In this document: piece by piece, positions 1 through 5,970 of the stretch
How positions within the stretch are numbered: the stretch's first letter is position 1
Layout: each line of letters begins with the position of its first letter
NCBI GenBank assembly: GCA_964647545.1
Contig: CAZYHS010000041.1
Span: 1-8,065, forward strand
Origin: CAZYHS01 sp964647545
Lineage (GTDB): Bacteria; UBA10199; GCA-002796325; 1-14-0-20-49-13
Length of the DNA: 8,065 nucleotides
Direction: 5' to 3'
The notes under the pieces: generated by a model
Databases searched by the model: none
The model's input: the letters and a program-made list of their open reading frames with translations, nothing else
Told to the model about the DNA's origin: nothing
Made by a program: the position numbers and the translations under genes

Positions 1-1178
1 AGAAAAATATCGACGTCGCGATCGAGGTTTTGGCTGGTCCCTTCAAAATAGAAAACTTTTATCGGAAATCCGCCGAGGTCGCGGCTGATAGACGGGAAAA
101 CCGCCTCGGCGACAATTTCGTTCATGCAGGCAAAGGAACTGACATCGACAATGCCCGAGCAGCCTCTGCTGTGGTAATAGACAGAACTTGCCGCCGACAA
201 AGTCATTTCGCCCAACGAACCAAACCACGGCAGATATTTCAAACTCAACTTCACAAGCTCCTCGGTCGGAGCTTCGGGTCTTGTTTTCGCGACGTGCGGA
301 ACCGCAGAAAGTAGCGCGTGCTCGTCGCGCTTTAAGATCCAGCGCTTGATTTTTGCACGCAGCATTTGTCTCGTAAAAAATCTGCGACGCTCGGTAAGGC
401 GGCGGATTTCGTCGAGGTTGGTATAAAGAATCCACTCGGCAACGCCCACCATCCAAGCTTCGGCGCCGTGTTCTTCGAGCTTACGCACGACCTCTTCATT
501 GGAAAAGGTGTTGAGCCGGCAGAAGATCTCACCGACCACGCCGATTAACGGCCGCTTTCCTTTTTCAAACGACGGAATTTTTTCGAACTCGGCTGAAGCA
601 TCTCTAAGAACCTGCTGTAATTCTTTGATGTGGTTTGCGTTCTTGTCGGCGATCACGCGGCAAGCCTCATCGACGAATCTTTTATGAACTTTATCGGCGT
701 CGCCGGCATTTTTTTCGTAGGGTCTTGCCATGTGAAGAAGTTTACGCAAGATGTCGGCGGCTACAATTCCGCGCCATGTTCTGCGTTCAAAACCGGAGCC
801 AAGCCCAGCGTAGGCATGGCGACTCGAGAGCGAATAGAGCGGCACGTCGTTGTAACCAAGATCGTTTAACGTCTTGCGCATGAAATCATAATACTGGCCG
901 AAGCGGCACGGGCCGTCGGCCGTCGCCATAAAAAACGCGACTTCATCGCGCGAATATTTGCCCGAGTTTAAAATTTCCAGAAAATTTCCTAGCGTTACTT
1001 TTGTTGGATAACATTCGTCGCCGGACGTGCATGACCCCGCCAATGAGAGCGATAGAGGCGTGCTTGGTGGAACAATTTGCGCCGAAATTCCTTCTGCGCG
1101 GAAAGAGGCGGCAAGAATTGAGGCGCCCCCAAAATCCATTTCGGGAAAGAAAAGTGTGCGGCCTTCTAGCTGTTTCAT
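1..1178 (-). CDS. Dehydratase/CoA-activase-related protein, second HGD-D-like component (COG3581 type), 3' end beyond window
   Basis: The frame is open from an ATG at 1178 to the left edge, giving 392 codons without a stop; the C-terminus is missing. I place it in the COG3581-like family related to the D component of 2-hydroxyglutaryl-CoA dehydratase. The signs are GSCTSGDECYP (residues 48-58), GPCRFGQY (89-96), VGEIFCRLNTFSNEE (215-229), and RGCSG (338-342) followed by FACMNEIVAEA (349-359). Cysteines 50, 56, 91, 340 and 351 sit in these family blocks and are the likely iron-sulfur ligands. There is no signal peptide or membrane segment, so it should be cytosolic. Its start overlaps the stop of the upstream activase by ATGA, which implies translational coupling and a fixed ratio of the two products. 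In many relatives this domain appears to be fused to the end of the activase. Most likely it forms the electron-accepting or catalytic part of the complex. The substrate is unknown; family assignment is firm, function is inferred. Confidence 0.85.
   Translation of the reverse strand, partial: MKQLEGRTLFFPEMDFGGASILAASFRAEGISAQIVPPSTPLSLSLAGSCTSGDECYPTKVTLGNFLEILNSGKYSRDEVAFFMATADGPCRFGQYYDFMRKTLNDLGYNDVPLYSLSSRHAYAGLGSGFERRTWRGIVAADILRKLLHMARPYEKNAGDADKVHKRFVDEACRVIADKNANHIKELQQVLRDASAEFEKIPSFEKGKRPLIGVVGEIFCRLNTFSNEEVVRKLEEHGAEAWMVGVAEWILYTNLDEIRRLTERRRFFTRQMLRAKIKRWILKRDEHALLSAVPHVAKTRPEAPTEELVKLSLKYLPWFGSLGEMTLSAASSVYYHSRGCSGIVDVSSFACMNEIVAEAVFPSISRDLGGFPIKVFYFEGTSQNLDRDVDIF
1175..1178 (-). 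promoter_or_regulatory. ATGA stop-start overlap (translational coupling site)
   Basis: The activase stop codon TGA (1177-1175) overlaps the start codon ATG (1178-1176) of the next gene, in the -1 frame relative to the first. A purine-rich stretch, GGAAGGCGGGAC, precedes the ATG and could serve as a loose ribosome-binding site. Such overlaps usually mean termination-reinitiation by the same ribosome, which fits two chains of one complex. Confidence 0.8.
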
Positions 1179-4100
1179 ATATTTGTCCCGCCTTCCACAA
1201 TGTCCGTCGAACCGACCGTCGCCGAAACGTGAGTTTCAGAACAATTGCCGGCGCAGGTCTTTTGGGGCCGGTTTTTCTTTGTGTTCTTTTTGTGTTCGGC
1301 GCTCAAAAGTCCTTTGCTGTCGAGGTAGGCTTCGACCCTTGTCACGGTGCCGGCATCGTTTGCGTGTTCGTCAAATTGCAAAGTCAGGTAAGGTTTTGAC
1401 GAAGCCCACGTTGAAAAATGTTTCACGAAGGAATCGGGGCCGCATTTGAAGTTCGTGATGTAAATCATGTGCAAACGCCGATTTTTATCGACGATCTTTG
1501 AAGCGGCAATAATTTTGCGGCCGTAATTCCAGAACATGTTTGGAGAGACGTCGGTGACATCGACGTCATCGACCGGCAGAAAATCCATCGGGATAACGTT
1601 GATGCCGTAGAACTGGCGAAGCTTTACCGGCACGTTCAAATTCGCCCCCATATCGTAAATATTGTAGGGTTTCCCGACAAGAACAATGCCTGTGTCGTTG
1701 TGCTCTTCAAGCGAGGTAAGAGCTTCGCGACCGGCCTCAATCAGCTTGATTTGAAATTCGCGCTGCGCGTCATAGGCATTTTGCAGCGCACGCTTGGCAA
1801 GCGAAGAAGAGACCCCCAAAGAGGCAGCCATTTCTTTCAAATTGCGCTCGACAAAATCGAAACCAAACTCAAACTGAATTGTCGGAGTTAAAAAGCTGGC
1901 GGGTTTAAACGCCGGCACGTGCTTAATCACCCACGGAATTGTTTGATGCCACGGGCAAAGATATGGGATCGGCCTGTGATCACCGCTCGGGCCGGTGTGT
2001 GGATCGCTCGTTAGAACGTTTGGGATAAAAATATAGTCGCAATTCTGTTTAATAAGTTGTTCGACGTGGCCGTGGACAAGTTTTATCGGATAGCACGGCT
2101 CCGAAACCGTGAGCTCGACGCTCGACTTTGCGATCTGTTTGTTTGTCGCGTCGCTTGCGATAACGTTAAATCCGAGCGTTTCAAAATAAGCGCGCCAGAA
2201 AGGAAAGCGGTCGAAGTAGAACATCGCGCGCGGAATGCCTATCGTTTTTCTGCCGGCAGCCGCCTCTTGAGGTTTCATTAATTCTTCGCGGAATTTTATC
2301 AGGTCTTTTATTGTCGCGACATTGTCGGTGTGCGCTTTTTTACGGAAACGCGACGAGCATTTATCGCCCCAGTAGGTTTTTTCGTTTTCGACGTTAAACT
2401 CCTGCACTTCGCAGTCGTTTGTGCACGCGTGGCAGGTAAACTCGCGCATTGTGTAGTTGACGCGGCCGATATCAAAACCGCGGAAGCGAGTCTTCCCCTT
2501 CGATTCAAAGGCCAAAAGTGCAGCGCCTACCGCTCCCATCACGCCGTTGTGCGGAGGGACGGTAATTGTTTTCCCTAAAATTTGCGAAAATGCCGCCGCG
2601 ACCGCATCGTTATAGGCGGTGCCACCTTGAAAGAAAATGTGCTCGCCGACCCTTCGGCCGCGCACAACTCGGTTGAGATAATTCGTCGCGACCGAATAGG
2701 CGAGTCCCGCAACAATGTCGCCGACCTTTGCGCCGCGAAGCTGGTGCGAATTCACATCGCGTTCCATAAAGACCGTGCAGCGCTCTCCAAGCGGTACCGG
2801 CACATCGCTTGACAGCGCGAGCTTTGCAAATTCATTTTTGATGCTGATGCCGAGACGCAAGGCCTGTTCTTCAAGAAACGAGCCGGTTCCGGCGGCGCAG
2901 GCTTCGTTCATGGCAAAATCTGTGACGATTCCGTTATCAATTTTAATGTACTTTGCGTCCTGCCCGCCGATTTCGAAGATCGTGTCAACGTTTTCGCCGG
3001 TCAAGCGACGGCAGATATGAAGCGCACCGGTCTTGTGCGCCGTGATTTCATCTTTAATGACATCGGCTCCGATGAGTTCTCCGATAAGCTCGCGCCCCGA
3101 CCCTGTTGTGCCGACACCTTTGATGACAATTTTGTCGCCAACAGCTTTTTCAATTTCTTTCAATCCGCTTCCGACGACCTCGACCGGGCGAGCTTTAGTG
3201 TAGGTGTAAATTTCCATTATCATTTCGCCGTTCTTGTCGAGAACGACAAAATTCGTCGAAACGCTGCCGATGTCGATGCCGAGATAGGCATCGACCTTGC
3301 CGGTCTTTGGAAACGTGTAAGGTTTTACGCGGTCGCGCAAAAAACGGACGTTTTTGGTCGAAAGTTTCTCGAGACCGGCAAGGGGCTTTTCTTGAATAGA
3401 CGCCCCGTTCGCGCCGATGTTTCCGGCCTTAAAATCTGTAGCGCTGTCTTTTGCGACAAGTGCCGCGCCGATTGCGCCGATGAACTCGGCGTCTTTCGGG
3501 ATAAAAATCTCAGCGGCCGGAAAATTAAAGACCTCTTCGATCGCACGAAGCATGCCGCTGTTTTTTGCCAACCCGCCGATGAACGCGACTTTCGGCTCGA
3601 CTTTTCGGCCGCGAACGATCGTCGCCTTAAAATTTCTTGCGACGGCGAGGCAGAGGCCGCGCAGAATTTCCGGCGGTGCAAAACCTTTTTGCTGGGCATG
3701 AATCATGTCCGATTTTGCAAAGACCGAGCAGCGTCCGGCAACCCGCGCGCTTTTTGCCGCACCTTCAACAAGCGGGCCAACATCCTCGGTTTTATAGTGA
3801 AGACGTTCCGCCTGCTGGTCGATGAACGAGCCGGTTCCGGCGGCGCAATCGCCGTTAATGCCATAATCAATGATCGTAGAGCCTGAGTCACCGCCAAGTT
3901 TAATGTACTTGCTCGATTCGCCCCCCATTTCAAAAACCGACCTTGTGTTTGGGTAAAAAGTGGAAATTGCAAGGGCGATAGCCTTGAATTCGTTAGTGCT
4001 TTTGACTCCTTCGAGCAGTTTCGCCCCGCTCCCCGTCGATACGATCGACTTAATTTCGATGCCAAGAGCCTTTAGTTCAGCGAGCAAAGAGGCGGCAGTT

Positions 4101-4219
4101 TCCGCCGGTTTGCCAAAGGTCCTTTGGTATTTTTTATGAATGATTTCGCCGGTTTGGCTTACTGCAATAAGTTTAGCGCTAACCGACCCGATATCTATTC
4201 CAATAAAGGCTTTTTGCAT
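1175..4219 (-). CDS. 2-hydroxyacyl-CoA dehydratase activase-type ATPase, tandem BadF/HgdC modules plus DUF2229-like domain
   Basis: The product has 1014 residues. Module 1 (about 4-258) has the phosphate loop GIDIGSVSAK (7-16), GGESSK (99-104), CAAGTGSF (C125) and GRCSVF (C164). Module 2 (about 312-572) has GIDIGSVS (314-321), EIGGQDAK (416-423), CAAGTGSF (C441) and GERCTVF (C481). In HgdC homodimers each subunit gives two such cysteines to one [4Fe-4S] cluster, so here a single chain could supply all four. A CHACTNDC...GDKC segment (C596, C599, C603, C621) follows. Next comes a DUF2229/COG3580-like domain (about 655-970) with GIPRAMFYFDRFPFW, SEPCYPIKLVHGH (C709), C755, NFKCGPDSF (C926) and DEHANDAGTVTRVEA. 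A lysine-rich tail (972-1014) carries a CAGNC pair. The expected role is ATP-driven low-potential electron transfer to an Fe-S partner in the cytosol. The ATG at 4219 directly precedes the first conserved strand and has no Shine-Dalgarno sequence. Family is certain; substrate is unknown. Confidence 0.93.
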   Translation of the reverse strand: MQKAFIGIDIGSVSAKLIAVSQTGEIIHKKYQRTFGKPAETAASLLAELKALGIEIKSIVSTGSGAKLLEGVKSTNEFKAIALAISTFYPNTRSVFEMGGESSKYIKLGGDSGSTIIDYGINGDCAAGTGSFIDQQAERLHYKTEDVGPLVEGAAKSARVAGRCSVFAKSDMIHAQQKGFAPPEILRGLCLAVARNFKATIVRGRKVEPKVAFIGGLAKNSGMLRAIEEVFNFPAAEIFIPKDAEFIGAIGAALVAKDSATDFKAGNIGANGASIQEKPLAGLEKLSTKNVRFLRDRVKPYTFPKTGKVDAYLGIDIGSVSTNFVVLDKNGEMIMEIYTYTKARPVEVVGSGLKEIEKAVGDKIVIKGVGTTGSGRELIGELIGADVIKDEITAHKTGALHICRRLTGENVDTIFEIGGQDAKYIKIDNGIVTDFAMNEACAAGTGSFLEEQALRLGISIKNEFAKLALSSDVPVPLGERCTVFMERDVNSHQLRGAKVGDIVAGLAYSVATNYLNRVVRGRRVGEHIFFQGGTAYNDAVAAAFSQILGKTITVPPHNGVMGAVGAALLAFESKGKTRFRGFDIGRVNYTMREFTCHACTNDCEVQEFNVENEKTYWGDKCSSRFRKKAHTDNVATIKDLIKFREELMKPQEAAAGRKTIGIPRAMFYFDRFPFWRAYFETLGFNVIASDATNKQIAKSSVELTVSEPCYPIKLVHGHVEQLIKQNCDYIFIPNVLTSDPHTGPSGDHRPIPYLCPWHQTIPWVIKHVPAFKPASFLTPTIQFEFGFDFVERNLKEMAASLGVSSSLAKRALQNAYDAQREFQIKLIEAGREALTSLEEHNDTGIVLVGKPYNIYDMGANLNVPVKLRQFYGINVIPMDFLPVDDVDVTDVSPNMFWNYGRKIIAASKIVDKNRRLHMIYITNFKCGPDSFVKHFSTWASSKPYLTLQFDEHANDAGTVTRVEAYLDSKGLLSAEHKKNTKKNRPQKTCAGNCSETHVSATVGSTDIVEGGTNI
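2877..2899 (-). repeat. 23-base direct repeat, copy 2 (cysteine motif of activase module 2)
   Basis: This stretch encodes CAAGTGS and the next two bases in module 2 (C441). It is identical over 23 bases to 3825-3847 in module 1. The copies are 948 bases (316 codons) apart, exactly the spacing of the paired cluster cysteines, and the match stops at both flanking bases. It reflects the internal duplication of the activase module, kept at nucleotide level only here. Confidence 0.8.
3825..3847 (-). repeat. 23-base direct repeat, copy 1 (cysteine motif of activase module 1)
   Basis: This is the partner of 2877-2899 and encodes CAAGTGS around C125, the first cluster-ligand cysteine of module 1. 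Other motifs shared by the modules, such as GIDIGSVS, use different codons in the two copies. Confidence 0.8.
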
Positions 4220-4227
4220 GGGTGCGG

Positions 4228-4256
4228 TTTTTAACCAAACGGTTAAATTTTGTCAA
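4228..4256 (-). promoter_or_regulatory. Sigma-70-type promoter for the activase pair, probably leaderless
   Basis: On the minus strand a perfect -35 box TTGACA (4256-4251) is followed by a 17-base spacer and a weaker -10 box TAAAAA (4233-4228, four of six consensus bases). Only eight bases separate the -10 box from the ATG at 4219, so the predicted transcription start falls at or within about two bases of the start codon. No Shine-Dalgarno sequence lies in between. The rpe stop is only 69 bases upstream and no convincing terminator separates them, so readthrough from rpe may also feed the pair. Confidence 0.6.
4231..4246. promoter_or_regulatory. Palindromic operator candidate TTAACC-N4-GGTTAA
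   Basis: A perfect inverted repeat with six-base arms (4231-4236 and 4241-4246) and a four-base centre sits inside the spacer of the predicted promoter and covers part of the -10 box. A dimeric repressor bound here would block RNA polymerase. The regulator is not encoded in the window and I do not recognise the site as that of a named family. Confidence 0.55.
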
Positions 4257-4281
4257 GATTTGAGACTTAGGGTTAAATCTT
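4255..4281. repeat. Upstream half-site and AT-rich inverted repeat next to the activase promoter
   Basis: The octamer GGTTAAAT at 4271-4278 repeats the right arm of the operator palindrome (4241-4248) exactly 30 bases away, about three helical turns, so it may be a second half-site. The same region forms a seven-base inverted repeat AAGATTT/AAATCTT (4255-4261 and 4275-4281) with a 13-base loop. That stem is too weak and lacks the U-tract needed for an intrinsic terminator of rpe. Confidence 0.4.
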
Positions 4282-4288
4282 AGGAAAC

Positions 4289-4942
4289 TTATGAGATCTT
4301 TTTGCGCATCTCGGCTATCGCTTTTTTATAATCTTTCTGGCTGAAAATCGCGTGACCCGAAACGATTATGTCGGCGCCTGCCTTTGAAAAATCTCCGATA
4401 TTTGCAATTGTCACTCCGCCGTCAACTTCGATGAGCGTCTTTAACTTTCTCTCTTCCGAAATATATTTTCTCAAGCGACTGACCTTTTCGAGGCACTCGG
4501 GAATAACTTTCTGTCCGCCAAAACCGGGATTGACCGTCATGACTAAAACATAGTCGGCATATTCGACGAACGGGAGAAAATCTTCGATCTTGGTCGGGGG
4601 ATTAATGACCGCGCCCGCCTTGCATCTTAATTTTCGTATTGCCGGAAGCAACTTTTCTAGATTTGTGGCTTCGACATGAACACTTATCATGTCGGCTCCG
4701 GCTTCTGCAAAACGCTCGATATATTTTTCAGGCTGCGAGATCATTAAATGGACATCGATCGGGCGGGTCGCGACCTTTCTGACCGCATGAACAACGTCGG
4801 GGCCTATCGTTATGTTCGGCACAAAGTGCCCGTCCATAACATCGAGATGAATTATGTCGGCTCCGGCAGATTCAACAGCTTCGATCTCTTCACCGAGCCG
4901 AGCAAAATCTGCCGAAAGAATTGATGGAGCAATGAGCTTCAT
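4289..4942 (-). CDS. rpe: Ribulose-phosphate 3-epimerase
   Basis: The enzyme interconverts D-ribulose 5-phosphate and D-xylulose 5-phosphate in the pentose phosphate pathway. It has 217 residues, the normal length for this (beta/alpha)8 family, and starts with the typical MKLIAPSILSADFA. The metal and acid-base residues are present: H32 and D34 in HLDVMDGHFVPN, H65 in DVHLM, and D174 in VDGGV. The substrate loop MTVNPGFGGQ is at 135-144. I chose the ATG at 4942, which follows GGGGG by five bases. A GTG at 4954 would add four residues (MGVF) not typical of the family. The phosphate-binding turn reads SGHAIF (195-200), where many relatives have GSAIF. The gene lies downstream of fmt, separated by a palindromic repeat. 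Confidence 0.96.
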   Translation of the reverse strand: MKLIAPSILSADFARLGEEIEAVESAGADIIHLDVMDGHFVPNITIGPDVVHAVRKVATRPIDVHLMISQPEKYIERFAEAGADMISVHVEATNLEKLLPAIRKLRCKAGAVINPPTKIEDFLPFVEYADYVLVMTVNPGFGGQKVIPECLEKVSRLRKYISEERKLKTLIEVDGGVTIANIGDFSKAGADIIVSGHAIFSQKDYKKAIAEMRKKIS

Positions 4943-4959
4943 AAAAACCCCCACACTAT

Positions 4960-5026
4960 GTCATTTCCGCGAAGGCGGGAATCCAGCTGCCTCTGCGAGC
5001 TCCCCTATTACAACCTCGGGGATGAC
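4960..5026. repeat. 67-base palindromic interspersed element between fmt and rpe
   Basis: The ends form an inverted repeat, GTCAT (4960-4964) against ATGAC (5022-5026), extendable to nine bases with two mismatches. Inside are two hairpins. The first is TTTCCGC-GAAG-GCGGGAA (4964-4981, one G-T pair). The second is TCCCC/GGGGA (5001-5005 and 5018-5022) with a 12-base loop. The left part differs by one base from a repeat I recall from many bacterial genomes, GTCATTCCCGCGAAGGCGGG. It begins eight bases after the fmt stop and ends 17 bases before the rpe ATG. It could mark a small non-autonomous mobile element and fold in the transcript upstream of rpe. Confidence 0.7.
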
Positions 5027-5033
5027 TTTCCAA

Positions 5034-5966
5034 TCAGCCGAGGCGTTCGCCCGCCAAAAGCTTGTGTCCCTTTAAAAAATCGACCGCGCTCATGCGTTTT
5101 TTGCCGGCGAGCTGAACTTCGAGCAGACAAAGCAATCCGTCGCCGGTCGCAACAGTAATTCCCTTATCGACAGAAACGATCGTTCCGGCCTTCTCCGAAG
5201 ATGGCGCGTCAAAAGGCGCAGCGTCAAATATCGTTAGCACATCGCCGGAAGGAAGTTTTGTAAAAGCCTTCGGCCACGGTTGAAGCCCGCGTATTAAATT
5301 ATAAATTTGCTCGGCCGATTTCGACCAGTCGATACAACCCATCTCTTTTGTAAGTTTTACCGTGTATGTCGCCTCGGCATGATTTTGCGGAATGCCCTTT
5401 AGGCTCCCCTCTTCGATTTGATCGAGCGTTTTTACCAAAAGATCTCCACCGATAAGAGCCAGATGATCGTGCAATTCGCCGGCGGTTTCGTGCGGCATGA
5501 TCTCACATTGCGCCTGCAGCAAAATATCGCCCTCGTCCATCTTTTCGTTCATGAACATCGTCGTGACGCCCGTGGTCGAATCGCCGTTTATGACAGGCCA
5601 GTTGATGGGAGCCGCGCCGCGGTATTTTGGGAGCAGAGAGCTGTGGACGTTTATGCAGCCTTTCGGCGGAATGTCGAGCAGCTCTTTCGGTAGAATTTTT
5701 CCGTAGGCGACAACGACGATCGCGTCGCAATTAAGCGAACGAACCCTCTCGATAAACTCGGCGTTATTTTTCACCTTTGCCGGCTGAAATAAAAAGAGGT
5801 TATTTTCTTTTGCAAATTCGGCGGCCGGACACGATTTGACCTGCTGGCCCCTGTCGGCCGGCTTGTCGGGTTGAGCAACAACCGCAAGAATTTCGTGTTT
5901 CGAACGCAGCAGGGCGGTCATGCTGGCGACTGCGAATTCGCTGGAGCCCATGAATAATATTTTCAT
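5034..5966 (-). CDS. fmt: Methionyl-tRNA formyltransferase
   Basis: The enzyme transfers a formyl group from 10-formyltetrahydrofolate to Met-tRNA(fMet), preparing the bacterial initiator tRNA. The product has 310 residues, full length for the family. The N-terminal Rossmann-like catalytic domain starts MKILFMGSSEFAV. The catalytic triad falls at N106, H108 and D144, the same numbering as in the E. coli enzyme, within INVHSSLLPKYRGAAP and MDEGDIL. The C-terminal tRNA-binding domain (about 205-310) ends in GKKRMSAVDFLKGHKLLAGE, typical of Fmt. The gene follows def after only four bases, so the two are almost surely cotranscribed; their products act at opposite ends of the formyl-methionine cycle. 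No clear Shine-Dalgarno sequence precedes the ATG, which fits translation coupled to def. Confidence 0.98.
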   Translation of the reverse strand: MKILFMGSSEFAVASMTALLRSKHEILAVVAQPDKPADRGQQVKSCPAAEFAKENNLFLFQPAKVKNNAEFIERVRSLNCDAIVVVAYGKILPKELLDIPPKGCINVHSSLLPKYRGAAPINWPVINGDSTTGVTTMFMNEKMDEGDILLQAQCEIMPHETAGELHDHLALIGGDLLVKTLDQIEEGSLKGIPQNHAEATYTVKLTKEMGCIDWSKSAEQIYNLIRGLQPWPKAFTKLPSGDVLTIFDAAPFDAPSSEKAGTIVSVDKGITVATGDGLLCLLEVQLAGKKRMSAVDFLKGHKLLAGERLG

Positions 5967-5970
5967 AAAT

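Noticed and set aside
43..1200. Several short minus-strand frames (for example 43-456, 332-532 and 943-1200) and plus-strand frames in the left region
   Set aside because: The true minus-strand frame is open continuously from 1178 to the edge and carries family motifs; these are other-frame shadows. The region is not a pseudogene.
2877..3847. The repeated cysteine motif as a CRISPR-like or mobile repeat
   Set aside because: There are only two copies, both in frame within homologous protein modules and encoding the same cluster-ligand loop.
3017..3886. Long open frame on the plus strand (289 codons) opposite the activase
   Set aside because: It lies wholly antisense to strongly conserved activase motifs, has no recognisable domain, and is explained by the codon bias of the minus-strand gene.
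4255..4281. Intrinsic terminator after rpe
   Set aside because: The stem is seven AT-rich pairs with a 13-base loop and no T-tract; it overlaps the promoter region of the next gene.
4940..4954. Upstream GTG start for rpe at 4954
   Set aside because: It adds MGVF before the family's usual MKLIAPSILS start; the ATG at 4942 has GGGGG five bases upstream.
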